DNA of 64,000 nucleotides from Arcobacteraceae bacterium (lineage in GTDB: Bacteria > Campylobacterota > Campylobacteria > Campylobacterales > Arcobacteraceae): assembly GCA_023229945.1 (NCBI GenBank), contig JALNYH010000004.1, forward strand, positions 1 to 64,000, read 5' to 3'. Position 1 is the stretch's first letter. Every line of letters begins with the position of its first letter. The notes under the pieces are model-generated. The model saw only the letters and a list, made by a program, of their open reading frames with translations, was not told the origin of the DNA and did not search any database. The translations under genes and the position numbers were made by a program. Positions 8,213-17,202 of the stretch are shown here, in pieces.

Positions 8213-9334
8213 CTAAATAAACTCTTTTTTACACCAAAGTTCAAAGCATTTATTGGAAATATAATATTTATTAGTTTCTTTATCTATAATTTCATCTTTA
8301 TAAAGATGCCTTATAGCAGTATTTAAAGATGATTTTGTCACTTGCAATTTGAAAAGATTGTCTTTTGTATATAGCTCTGTGCCATTACTTATAACTACAG
8401 CTTTAAGTGCAATTTTTTGGGGCATTGTAAGCTGATTGATAAGAAGTTTAAAATACTCACTTTTACTCTCCAATAATGAACTACAAACATAATCAACTAC
8501 TTCTGAATTTAAAATATCATTGTTTTTTAAACATGTAATATAATAAAGATGATAACATACTTCTTGTATTAGCTTCAATTCACCTTCAGTATTATCATAA
8601 ATTCTCTCAAAAAGTTCAAAAGATAGTTTATGTTTAAATCGTTTATCAACATATATAAAAAGCTTATCTTTAGGGATTGGTTTCAATTCAAGTTTTCCAG
8701 AAATATTATAAAATGGTGAATTTTTTTTGGAAAAAATATCAGATAAAAGATGTCTTTTTAATCCTGTAAAAATATATCTTATATCAGGATATTTATCTAT
8801 ATATTTTCTTAAGAGAATATCTCCTTTGACTTCTTTTAAACAGGAGATTTGTTGAAATTCATCAAAAGCAATCACTATTTTTTTACCACTTTGTAAAGAT
8901 AGCTTTTCAAGACCTCTATAAATATCTGCAAACAATTCATCTAAATTATAACTATTTAATATGGGATTAAATTCCAAATCTCCATTGTCTTTGATTACAG
9001 CTGTAAAGTTTACCCTTATAAAAAGCTCTTTTAGATGCTTCAACCTCAAATGATAATCTTCTGGAAGGTTGAGTGCTATATGTTTATATACATTTTTTAT
9101 AAAATCCACAAAATTAGTAACACCAAAAAGATCAAAGTAAAAAGTAAAATATCTATTTTTATCTATACTTTTATGAAAAAACTCTTTAATCAGTGATGTT
9201 TTACCAAACTTTCTTTTAGAATATATGAAAATATTCTCTCGCTGAGTTATCATTTTATTGATTTGTTTTAATTCTTCTGTTCTATAACAGAAACTATCAC
9301 CACTACAACAACTCTGATATATAAAAGGATTCAT
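8213..9334 (-). CDS. AAA-type ATPase of the ATPase_2/archaeal-type family
   Basis: This 373-aa protein has a P-loop FIYSKRKFGKTSLI (about 36-49) and Walker B KIVIAFDEFQQIS (about 150-162), with a winged-helix-like C-terminal region (LTMPQKIALKAVVISNG to the end). This layout matches the archaeal ATPase families PF01637 or PF13191. These proteins are widespread in accessory DNA and mostly lack a known role. A Cys-containing N-terminus (YQSCCSGDSFCYR) is unusual. It stands alone between the uup gene and a divergent reductase operon. I infer an ATP-dependent DNA or protein-binding role only. Confidence 0.75.
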   Translation of the reverse strand: MNPFIYQSCCSGDSFCYRTEELKQINKMITQRENIFIYSKRKFGKTSLIKEFFHKSIDKNRYFTFYFDLFGVTNFVDFIKNVYKHIALNLPEDYHLRLKHLKELFIRVNFTAVIKDNGDLEFNPILNSYNLDELFADIYRGLEKLSLQSGKKIVIAFDEFQQISCLKEVKGDILLRKYIDKYPDIRYIFTGLKRHLLSDIFSKKNSPFYNISGKLELKPIPKDKLFIYVDKRFKHKLSFELFERIYDNTEGELKLIQEVCYHLYYITCLKNNDILNSEVVDYVCSSLLESKSEYFKLLINQLTMPQKIALKAVVISNGTELYTKDNLFKLQVTKSSLNTAIRHLYKDEIIDKETNKYYISNKCFELWCKKEFI

Positions 9335-9676
9335 TTGCCTCCCTTATTATAATATGAAATTATAATATTATTAATCCTGACTTTTAAATAATCAATCAAT
9401 ACATTCTAAAATAAGTTTTATATGATATAACTTAAATACAAATAAAATATTTTTATAAGTTTATATTTTTGGTATTTTATTAAGATACTAATAGTCTAAC
9501 TATCAAATACAAATGATATCAGATTAAAACTCCACATTGTCGTTTAATATACACAATATTTATTTCCAGTTAAGGTTTGCTTATGTATCATTTTCTGATG
9601 CAAGGTTTACTTATATTTATAATAATTTACTATTATGAATATGGGCTAAACAAAGACTTAATAAAAAGGAGGTTTT
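9335..9676. promoter_or_regulatory. Divergent intergenic region upstream of the reductase operon
   Basis: No gene is present in this 342-nt AT-rich stretch. It should hold the promoter of the reductase operon. A 13-nt direct repeat AAGGTTTRCTTAT occurs at 9572-9584 and 9602-9614, 30 nt apart, or close to three helical turns, which would suit a regulator binding on one face. A strong ribosome site AAGGAGG lies just before the 9677 start. Confidence 0.5.
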
Positions 9677-12070
9677 ATGGATATAGAGATTTCCAGAAGA
9701 AAATTTCTTCAAGGAACAGTTGCTCTTACTATAATAGGTAGTACAGCTACTACAACTAGTCTTTTTTCAAAAGACAAACAAGGTGAACTAAAATTAACTA
9801 CTAAGACTGGAGACAAGGTAGATCGCTTAGTACCAACTCTTTGTGAAATGTGTGTTAATAAATGTGCAGCGATTGCGAGAGTTGAAGATGGGATTGTGAC
9901 CAAGCTAGATCCAAATCCATATTTTCCAAAATCAAGAAATATGCTTTGTGCTAGAGGAAATGCTGGTATTCAGGCACTTTATGATCCAGATAGATTGAAA
10001 TTTCCTATGATAAGAGTGGGAGAAAAAGGCGAAGGTAAGTTTAAAAGAGTGACATGGGATGAAGCCTATGAGTATATAAAAGAAAAAACTATCAAAATAT
10101 TGGATGAAGAAGAAGACAATAGATCATCATTTTTGTTCTGTGCAGGGGAAGGTATGGCTGAACATACTTTCAAAACTTTTTATCAAGCTTTTGGTTCTTC
10201 AAACTGGCTCAACCATTCATCAATCTGTCTTCAAACTGTTGCATCTGCTTATGGTTTAACTCTTGGTGCGTATCCTCAATCTGACTTTGAAAATGCAAGA
10301 TATATTATCCTAGCAGGTGCTAATCGTGCTGAAGCTATAGTGACACCTGATACTATGGATTTGTTTAAAAATGTAAAATCAAATAAAAATGGTGCAAAAC
10401 TTATCTGTATAGACCCTAGATTTACAAATACTGCAGCAAAATCTGATAAATGGCTACCAATAAAACCTGGAACAGATTTGGCTTTTGTACTAGCTCTTAC
10501 TTATGTAGTAATCACTGAAGATTTATACAATAAAGAATATGTTGAAAACAATTTCAATGGTTTTGAAGAATACAAAGCAAGTATTTTGGACAACAAATAT
10601 ACACCTGAGTGGGCTGAAGAGATTACTGGTATTTCTGCTAAAGATATTTATACAATTGCTAGAGAGTTTATGCAATATGCTCCAAAATCTATATATTATC
10701 CTGGAAGAAGAAGTACTTTTGCAAAAAATGATTTTCAACTTAGACGAGCTATGGCTATATTCCAAGGATTAGGTGGTGGAATTGATTGTGAAGGTGGACT
10801 TGTTTTTGGAAGTACACTCAAAATCAAAGGTCACGATGAAGTATCTCCTATGTATGACAATGCAGCTTCAAGAGCAGTAATCAAAAAACTACAAGCAAAA
10901 AGTGGCGAAGCGGGTTATCAAGACTGTGCAATAGTAAGTGGTGGAGGTTCTTGGATAAGCTGGAGAAACAATTTTCTTGATGACAAACAACCATATAAAG
11001 TAAGAGGAATGTTTTGTTACAAACACAATCCTGTAATGAATATGCCAAATAGTGCAAAAACTATAGAAATGCTCAAAAAAATGGAATTCTTGGTTTGTAT
11101 AGATACAATGCCAAGTGATACTGTAATGTACGCTGATGTTGTACTTCCTGAGTGTACTTATTTGGAGAGAACTGACCCTATCAAAACTTTTGGTGGTACT
11201 GAACCATCTATTGCAGTAAGAAACAAAGTAATAGACCCTATGTTTGAAAGTAAACCTATAATGGAAATCCTTCACGGTCTAACAAAAAAGATTTCAAAAC
11301 CTCTTTTTGACATATCAAAAAAACATGATATGGAAGTCCAATCTTTACTTGAAGAATCTAGCGAAGAAGAACTTTATGCTGAATTTGATATAACAATACC
11401 ATTCAAACACTCTCAAGAAGAGTGTAATGCTCATGCGGTAAGTGACTATCCAGATGCAAAAGAAAAGCTAGAAAAACATGGTGTTTATTACCCAAATATG
11501 GATGCGTACTTCAAACAACTTTCAGCTAATGAATTTGAGTATTATCCAAAAAACAAAAGATCTTATCGTGTAAATGAAGGTAGACCAAAAACACCTTCAA
11601 ATAAAGTTGAATGTAAAATTGATACTTTATCAAAAAATGGAGTTGACTCTATGCCTATATGGAAAGATGAATACAATTACCAAACTTCAAGTGATAAATT
11701 CAGACTTCTTACAGGTAGACATGCACAATATACTCAAAGTGGTAGTACAAATAACTCTATGTTAAATGACTTAATGAGAGAAAACTTCATCTGGATAAAC
11801 AAAAAAGTAGCTACCCAAAAAGGTATTAACTTTGGAGATATGATAGAAGTTAGTTCAAAAATTGGAAAAACTAGACTCAAAGCTTATCCTACAGAAAAAA
11901 TAGCACCTGATCAACTGTTTTTTATACATGGTTTTGGTCAAGAAAGTTCAGCTCTTACATGGGCATATAAAAACGGTGGAAATGATAATGCAGTAATCGA
12001 AGATACGATGGAGCCTGTTTATGGTGCTGCTGCTATGCATGAAACTGATGTAGAAATCAAAAAGGTATAA
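9677..12070 (+). CDS. psrA: Molybdopterin oxidoreductase, polysulfide/thiosulfate reductase catalytic subunit
   Basis: This 797-aa protein is the catalytic subunit of a complex-iron-sulfur molybdoenzyme. A twin-arginine export signal SRRKFLQGT (6-14) predicts periplasmic location. C56, C59, C63 and C91 (C-x2-C-x3-C-x27-C) should hold a 4Fe-4S cluster. C184 in HSSICLQTVA is where PsrA/PhsA proteins have the Mo ligand. Overall order and C-terminal motifs (DVVLPECTYLERTDP, GRHAQYTQSG) match PhsA/PsrA. It is followed 2 nt later by the Fe-S subunit. Whether the substrate is polysulfide, thiosulfate or tetrathionate cannot be decided from sequence. No TorD-like chaperone gene lies beside it. Confidence 0.87.
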   Translation: MDIEISRRKFLQGTVALTIIGSTATTTSLFSKDKQGELKLTTKTGDKVDRLVPTLCEMCVNKCAAIARVEDGIVTKLDPNPYFPKSRNMLCARGNAGIQALYDPDRLKFPMIRVGEKGEGKFKRVTWDEAYEYIKEKTIKILDEEEDNRSSFLFCAGEGMAEHTFKTFYQAFGSSNWLNHSSICLQTVASAYGLTLGAYPQSDFENARYIILAGANRAEAIVTPDTMDLFKNVKSNKNGAKLICIDPRFTNTAAKSDKWLPIKPGTDLAFVLALTYVVITEDLYNKEYVENNFNGFEEYKASILDNKYTPEWAEEITGISAKDIYTIAREFMQYAPKSIYYPGRRSTFAKNDFQLRRAMAIFQGLGGGIDCEGGLVFGSTLKIKGHDEVSPMYDNAASRAVIKKLQAKSGEAGYQDCAIVSGGGSWISWRNNFLDDKQPYKVRGMFCYKHNPVMNMPNSAKTIEMLKKMEFLVCIDTMPSDTVMYADVVLPECTYLERTDPIKTFGGTEPSIAVRNKVIDPMFESKPIMEILHGLTKKISKPLFDISKKHDMEVQSLLEESSEEELYAEFDITIPFKHSQEECNAHAVSDYPDAKEKLEKHGVYYPNMDAYFKQLSANEFEYYPKNKRSYRVNEGRPKTPSNKVECKIDTLSKNGVDSMPIWKDEYNYQTSSDKFRLLTGRHAQYTQSGSTNNSMLNDLMRENFIWINKKVATQKGINFGDMIEVSSKIGKTRLKAYPTEKIAPDQLFFIHGFGQESSALTWAYKNGGNDNAVIEDTMEPVYGAAAMHETDVEIKKV

Positions 12071-12072
12071 CG

Positions 12073-12636
12073 ATGGCAAGATATGGTATGGCACTAGATT
12101 ATAAAAATTGTATCAATTGCAAAGCTTGTGAAACAGCTTGTAAAGAAGAAAATGGTGTATTGCTTGGTGCAGATAAGCATAGAATTTGGGTAGGTGTTAA
12201 AGAAGTAGAAGGTGAATATCCACATTTGAGTATAGCTTCACAGACTTTTTATCCTAGTCAATGTCAACATTGTGAAGATGCACCTTGTCAAGATGTATGT
12301 CCTACAAATGCTACTTATTATGGGGAAAATGGAGATGTCAAAGTAGATCCTGATAAATGTATTTTATGTAGCTATTGTATGAATGCTTGTCCTTATGATG
12401 CTAGATATGTAGATGATAGAACTATGACTGTAGATAAATGTACATTTTGTACAGATACAAGGATAGCAAGAGGTGAGACAACAACAGCTTGTCAAAATAC
12501 ATGTCCGACAAAAGTAAGAATTTTTGGAGACTTGGATGACCCAAATAGTGAAATAAGTCAAGTTTTGAGACAAAGAGAGCATTTCACTCTTAAAGCTCAC
12601 CTTGGTACAAAACCAAAACTATTTTATCTAGTATAA
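12073..12636 (+). CDS. psrB: 4Fe-4S electron-transfer subunit (PsrB type)
   Basis: This 187-aa protein would carry electrons between the membrane anchor and the catalytic subunit. Four cysteine groups are visible: CINCKACETAC, CQHCEDAPCQDVCPT, CILCSYCMNACPYDARY, and CTFC followed by CQNTCPT. That is the arrangement for four Fe-S clusters in PsrB, PhsB and DmsB. There is no signal peptide, as expected if it is exported together with the Tat-bearing partner. It starts 2 nt after psrA and ends 9 nt before the membrane subunit, so the three are co-translated. Confidence 0.92.
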   Translation: MARYGMALDYKNCINCKACETACKEENGVLLGADKHRIWVGVKEVEGEYPHLSIASQTFYPSQCQHCEDAPCQDVCPTNATYYGENGDVKVDPDKCILCSYCMNACPYDARYVDDRTMTVDKCTFCTDTRIARGETTTACQNTCPTKVRIFGDLDDPNSEISQVLRQREHFTLKAHLGTKPKLFYLV

Positions 12637-12645
12637 GGAAATAAA

Positions 12646-13848
12646 ATGAGTATTAAAGAATTTATTACAACAATACCTGTAAATAAAATATCTCTAAAGA
12701 GTATTTTATCATTTGAAAAAACCGCAACCAATTTATTATTGGCTGCAATAATAGTAACATTTTTGGCAATGTTTGCTATAGGAGTAGTTACATATCTTAT
12801 ACATGGTCATCATGCTTATAATGTCACTAGAGAACACCCATGGGGGCTTTTGATAGCAGTATATATCTTTTTTGTGGTTAGCTCCACTGGACTTTGTATA
12901 GTTGGCTCACTTGGTGATGTATTTGGATTCAAAGATTATATTGAGATTTCAAAAAGAGCTATTTTTGGCTCAATTGTTACTATAGTTGCTGGATTTGCTG
13001 TGATTGCTTTTGAGATAGGTCATCCAGTCACTATGCTAATATACAATGTTCTTACACCAGGGTTTACAAGTGCGATTTGGTGGATGGGTACACTTTATGG
13101 ACTTTATCTTACATTTATGGTTATAGAGTTTGTATTTTTGCTAAAACACGATATGAAAATGGCTAGAATTTTTGGTCTTACTGGGCTTTTAGTAGGTCTT
13201 GCAGCTCACTCAAATCTTGGTGGAGTATTTGGATTTTTAAATGCTAGAACTATATCAAATGGTGTGTTTTATCCAACATATTTCATATTGACAGCATTTA
13301 TTACAGGTATATTCTTGGCATTTATAATGTATGGATTTAGATATAAGCTGAACTTTACTGAAAGTGGTAAAAAGATGCTTACAAATCTAGCAAAAATCCA
13401 AGGACTTCTTATATCAATATTGATATTTTTTGTGACATGGAAAATGCTAACAGATGTATATGGTGGTATGCCAAATCGTGCTGAAGTTGCAGTTCATATA
13501 CTTCAAAGCTGGACTTTTTGGGCTGAAGTAATACTTGCTATGGTGATACCACTATTTATCATCCTAAAAAGTAGTGGTTCAAATGTAGTAGGAATGTTTT
13601 GGGCTTCAATCAGTGGTATGGTAGGAGTGTTTTTTATGAGATACAATCTTGTTCATGATACTCAGCTAAAACCACTGCAAACATTGAAAACTACAGAATA
13701 TCAACTTGTTCCTACATGGGTGGAATATTTTCCATCAAGTACAGAAATTATGATTTCTCTAGGTGGTCTTGGGCTTTGTATGCTATTGTATTATATCGGT
13801 ACAAAAGCTTTCAACCTTGATGACGAACATATTGAACATAAGGCTTAA
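12646..13848 (+). CDS. psrC: NrfD/PsrC-type membrane subunit
   Basis: This 400-aa integral membrane protein of the NrfD family would exchange electrons with quinones. It has eight or nine hydrophobic segments, for example LLLAAIIVTFLAMFAIGVV near 30-50, LLIAVYIFFVVSSTGLCIVG and GSIVTIVAGFAVIAFEIGH. The length is on the long side for the family. An AAGGAAAT ribosome site precedes the ATG. It completes the catalytic, Fe-S and anchor trio. The anchor has no haem-binding motif. Confidence 0.88.
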   Translation: MSIKEFITTIPVNKISLKSILSFEKTATNLLLAAIIVTFLAMFAIGVVTYLIHGHHAYNVTREHPWGLLIAVYIFFVVSSTGLCIVGSLGDVFGFKDYIEISKRAIFGSIVTIVAGFAVIAFEIGHPVTMLIYNVLTPGFTSAIWWMGTLYGLYLTFMVIEFVFLLKHDMKMARIFGLTGLLVGLAAHSNLGGVFGFLNARTISNGVFYPTYFILTAFITGIFLAFIMYGFRYKLNFTESGKKMLTNLAKIQGLLISILIFFVTWKMLTDVYGGMPNRAEVAVHILQSWTFWAEVILAMVIPLFIILKSSGSNVVGMFWASISGMVGVFFMRYNLVHDTQLKPLQTLKTTEYQLVPTWVEYFPSSTEIMISLGGLGLCMLLYYIGTKAFNLDDEHIEHKA

Positions 13849-13851
13849 ACA

Positions 13852-14418
13852 ATGAAAAAACTATTACTTACTCTTCTTTTGTGTGAAATGTTATTTGCGA
13901 ATGAAAGTGCTAAAGATTTAGCAGTAAAAGAAGCTTCTAATGCTTTACATAAGCTACATGAAATGATGTCTACAAATGTAAAAACTAGAATTTCTGATAA
14001 AGGAATCTACGCTGGTGCAAAATTTTGTGTAAATGAATCTTATTCAAAGATTGAAGAGTTAAGTAAAAGTTTAGGAGAAAATATCTCACTCAAAAGGGTG
14101 AGTTTAAAAAACAGAAACCCAAAATCTTATCCTTCAGAAGATGAAGTCAAGATTTTGGAAGCATTTGAGCTTATCGAAAAATCAAATGCTTATCTTCCTA
14201 GTGAAATAGTGCAACTAAATAATGACGGAGAATACAAGATTTATTTTCCATCTACAATGTCAAATAAAAGTTGTAAATCTTGCCATGGAGCACAAAAAGG
14301 AGTGGACATACAAGTACAAGAACTAATCAAAAGTAAATATCCAAACGATAAAGCTATTGATTTTGTTAGTGGTCAAGTCAGAGGTGCTGTCATAGTTACA
14401 GTAAAACAAAAACAATAA
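13852..14418 (+). CDS. Tll0287-like (DUF3365) haem domain protein
   Basis: This 188-aa exported protein starts with a signal peptide (KKLLLTLLLCEMLFA) and has one c-type haem motif, CKSCH, at about 142-146. The pattern of a helical start, FCVNESYSKIEEL, LKNRNPKSYPSEDE and a C-terminal GQVRGAVIVTV matches the Tll0287/DUF3365 domain, found alone or as the sensor part of signalling proteins. It follows the membrane subunit after 3 nt, so it is in the operon. Role inferred: periplasmic redox partner, or redox sensor for the reductase. Confidence 0.75.
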   Translation: MKKLLLTLLLCEMLFANESAKDLAVKEASNALHKLHEMMSTNVKTRISDKGIYAGAKFCVNESYSKIEELSKSLGENISLKRVSLKNRNPKSYPSEDEVKILEAFELIEKSNAYLPSEIVQLNNDGEYKIYFPSTMSNKSCKSCHGAQKGVDIQVQELIKSKYPNDKAIDFVSGQVRGAVIVTVKQKQ

Positions 14419-14440
14419 ATCTTAAAACAAAGGAATCATT

Positions 14441-14800
14441 ATGAAAATCTTAAATCTAACATCGGCATGTATCGTAGCAGGTATTTTGGCTTCATCTGCT
14501 CTAGCAGTAGAAACAAATCAAGAGACTATTTATGTCAAAAAATGTTCAGAATGTCATGGTATGAATGGTGAAGGTAATCCAGTAAAAAAAGGTCCTTCTT
14601 TGGATCATCAAAGTATTATTGATTTAAATATCACAATACTTGATTTACAAGGTGAACTTTCAATCAATGGTAGTAGCAGTGGCGAACATATAGATATGGA
14701 GCATAACATAAGAGCATTTGAAAAAGAAGGATATATTATCAGACCTCTTGATATGTCTAAGTTTATATACAACTCGTTTAACCCTGAAGCAAAAAAATAA
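14441..14800 (+). CDS. Small mono-haem c-type cytochrome
   Basis: This 119-aa protein has a signal peptide cleaved near SALA-VETNQ and a haem motif CSECH followed by GMNGEGNPVKKGP, as in class I cytochromes. The distal methionine is uncertain, with candidates in the HIDMEHN or DMSKF segments. It ends the reductase operon, 22 nt after the previous gene, and a hairpin terminator follows. It probably passes electrons in the periplasm to or from the reductase or the Tll0287-like protein. Confidence 0.8.
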   Translation: MKILNLTSACIVAGILASSALAVETNQETIYVKKCSECHGMNGEGNPVKKGPSLDHQSIIDLNITILDLQGELSINGSSSGEHIDMEHNIRAFEKEGYIIRPLDMSKFIYNSFNPEAKK

Positions 14801-14810
14801 TTACTTCTTT

Positions 14811-14848
14811 AAGACTCTATGAATCACTTTTCATAGAGCCTTAGTCTT
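14811..14848 (+). terminator. Terminator of the reductase operon
   Basis: CTCTATGAA at 14815-14823 pairs with TTCATAGAG at 14830-14838, with a further imperfect AAGA/TCTT extension. It sits just after the last cytochrome gene. Confidence 0.65.
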
Positions 14849-15049
14849 ACATTCTAACATAATCACTTTCTACTAAATTACAATAAATATATTAACAATC
14901 AATATTTTATAAGATAAATTAAGAGTTTTTAAATTTAATTAAGAGTACAATTATTATAATTTTTTAATTTATACTTGTTTATACTTTTCTTATCTAGTTT
15001 TAAGAGTATTTTCAATATAATCGTTTTATGAATTTTTTAGAAACAGCAT

Positions 15050-17143
15050 ATGAGTATAGGAATATATGTGAATAAAGTGCTACAAATTAAAGATATTATG
15101 ACAACCAATTTAATTACGGCTTCATCTGAGTCAACTTTTGAAGAAGTTTTAAATTTGATGCAAAAATATCAAATATCATCTGTAATAATAGAAAAAAATA
15201 AAGAACCAATAGGTATATGCACATATTTAGAGGTAATTAATGCTGTATCAATATACAAATCAAAAGAAAATATTAATTTAATTGATATAATCAGTAAAGA
15301 TATAGTTACTGTAACTTTAGATGAATCAGTGCATAATAGCTATAAAAAACTATTAGCAAGTGGTAAAAAACATTTAATAGTAGTAAATGATGATAACTTA
15401 TTAGAAGGTATTGTTACTGGAAGTGATTTATTTAAACACGCTCAATACAATGAACAAATAAAATTTAAAACTATTTTTGATTTAAGCCCAGATACCATAA
15501 TCATAATAGACCCAATTAGTTTAGATATTATTCATTTCAATCAACAAGCCCTTATTAGATTGGGTTACTCTGAACAAGAACTAACTAACTTAAAAATATC
15601 TGATTTAGATATGATTACAACACCTTTTTATACACAACAAGGTATTGATAATTTAGAACAATATGAACATACAACATTTGAAACAAAATTCAAAATCAAA
15701 AATGGTAGTTTTATTAATGTAAATATTTCCATTAGCTTACTAAATTTTGACAACAATAACTTTATTATGATATTTTGTAAAGATATTACTCAAGAAAAAC
15801 TTTATGAATCTAGAATAGAAAATATAACAAATTATGATCAGCTTACAGGACTTTCAACTCAATATTTATTTAAATCATATTTAAAACAAATTTTATTAAA
15901 AAGAGATATAGCAGGCAAATTTTTGAGTGTCCTCAAAATAGATATAGATGATTTTGGAAATATCAACAATAGCTTAGGTCATGAAATAGGTGATGAAGTT
16001 TTGAAAATAGTTGCAGAAAAACTTCGTAATTTTTTCAGAAAAGAAGATTTGATAGGTAGATTTGATAATGATTTATTAAGTAGATTTGGTGGAGATGAAT
16101 TTGGGGTAATTCTTGAGTACCTAAACAACAAAGAAGACTTAATAATGATTGTATCAAGAGTTATGGAAGAGTTTAAGCATTTAGTTATTTTAAAAAATGG
16201 TTTTGAATTATATTTGAGTCTTAGTATTGGAATATCTGTCATACCTTATGGATTTGCAACTGCTGAAGACCTCATAGATTTTGCTGATATTGCACTCAGA
16301 AATGCAAAGGCTCAACAAAAAGGTAGCTTTAGATTTTATGAAAATATACTCACCACAAAAGCAAAAGAAAAACTAGAACTGGAAATGAAACTTCGTCAAG
16401 TAGTAGATAATCATGAACTTGAAGTTTATTATCAACCACAAGTTGACATACTTACAGGTCAAATCAAAGGTATGGAAGCACTTGTAAGATGGATAAATAA
16501 AGATGGTGTTATTGTATCTCCAGCTTCTTTTATACCTCTTGCTGAGGATGTAGGATGTATTTATAAAATAGGTCATTGGGTATTACTAGAAGCTTGTTTG
16601 AGTGCTAAGAAATGGTTAGAAAATGGTAATGATTTGATATTGAGTGTAAATCTTTCTATGCAACAAATTTTACATGATGATATAGTTGACCATATTAGAG
16701 AAATATTAGTAGCCACAAATTATCCTCCAAGTCAATTGGAACTTGAGATTACAGAAAGTGGTATGATGGAAGACCCTTCTAGAGTTATTTTTACTTTATA
16801 TAAAATCAAAGCATTGGGGGTAAAACTAGCAATTGATGATTTTGGTACAGGATATTCTTCACTTGCATACTTAAAAAAATTTCCAATTGACATACTAAAA
16901 ATTGACAAAAGTTTTATTGATGAATTACCATCAGATAAAGATTCTATTACTATAGTAAAGACTATTATTGCCATGGCTAAATCTATGGGATATAAAACTA
17001 TAGCTGAAGGTGTAGAAAATCAGGAACAACTTGATTTTTTAGCTACAGTTGGATGCGATTTGTATCAAGGTTTTCTAAAAAGCAAACCAGTCAACAAATT
17101 CGATTTTGAAAAGTTAATTATTAAGGACAATCTACAAATCTAA
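15050..17143 (+). CDS. CBS-PAS-GGDEF-EAL cyclic-di-GMP protein
   Basis: This 697-aa cytoplasmic protein combines two CBS motifs (about 10-135), a PAS domain (140-255), a GGDEF domain (about 260-430) and an EAL domain (about 435-690). The cyclase motif RFGGDEF (345-351) is intact. The phosphodiesterase shows EALVRW (476-481), IDDFGTGYSS and LKIDKSFI, so it should be active. The inhibitory motif RKED (330-333) is normally five residues before GGDEF; here eight extra residues (339-346, DNDLLSRF) separate them. CBS domains often bind adenine nucleotides, so the protein may couple energy state to c-di-GMP. It opens the sensory island just after the reductase operon. No TM segments are seen. Confidence 0.9.
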   Translation: MSIGIYVNKVLQIKDIMTTNLITASSESTFEEVLNLMQKYQISSVIIEKNKEPIGICTYLEVINAVSIYKSKENINLIDIISKDIVTVTLDESVHNSYKKLLASGKKHLIVVNDDNLLEGIVTGSDLFKHAQYNEQIKFKTIFDLSPDTIIIIDPISLDIIHFNQQALIRLGYSEQELTNLKISDLDMITTPFYTQQGIDNLEQYEHTTFETKFKIKNGSFINVNISISLLNFDNNNFIMIFCKDITQEKLYESRIENITNYDQLTGLSTQYLFKSYLKQILLKRDIAGKFLSVLKIDIDDFGNINNSLGHEIGDEVLKIVAEKLRNFFRKEDLIGRFDNDLLSRFGGDEFGVILEYLNNKEDLIMIVSRVMEEFKHLVILKNGFELYLSLSIGISVIPYGFATAEDLIDFADIALRNAKAQQKGSFRFYENILTTKAKEKLELEMKLRQVVDNHELEVYYQPQVDILTGQIKGMEALVRWINKDGVIVSPASFIPLAEDVGCIYKIGHWVLLEACLSAKKWLENGNDLILSVNLSMQQILHDDIVDHIREILVATNYPPSQLELEITESGMMEDPSRVIFTLYKIKALGVKLAIDDFGTGYSSLAYLKKFPIDILKIDKSFIDELPSDKDSITIVKTIIAMAKSMGYKTIAEGVENQEQLDFLATVGCDLYQGFLKSKPVNKFDFEKLIIKDNLQI

Positions 17144-17202
17144 TATCTTTATTCGAAAATTTTAATCTAAAATGATTATATACAAACAATAAGTTATTAG
17201 AT

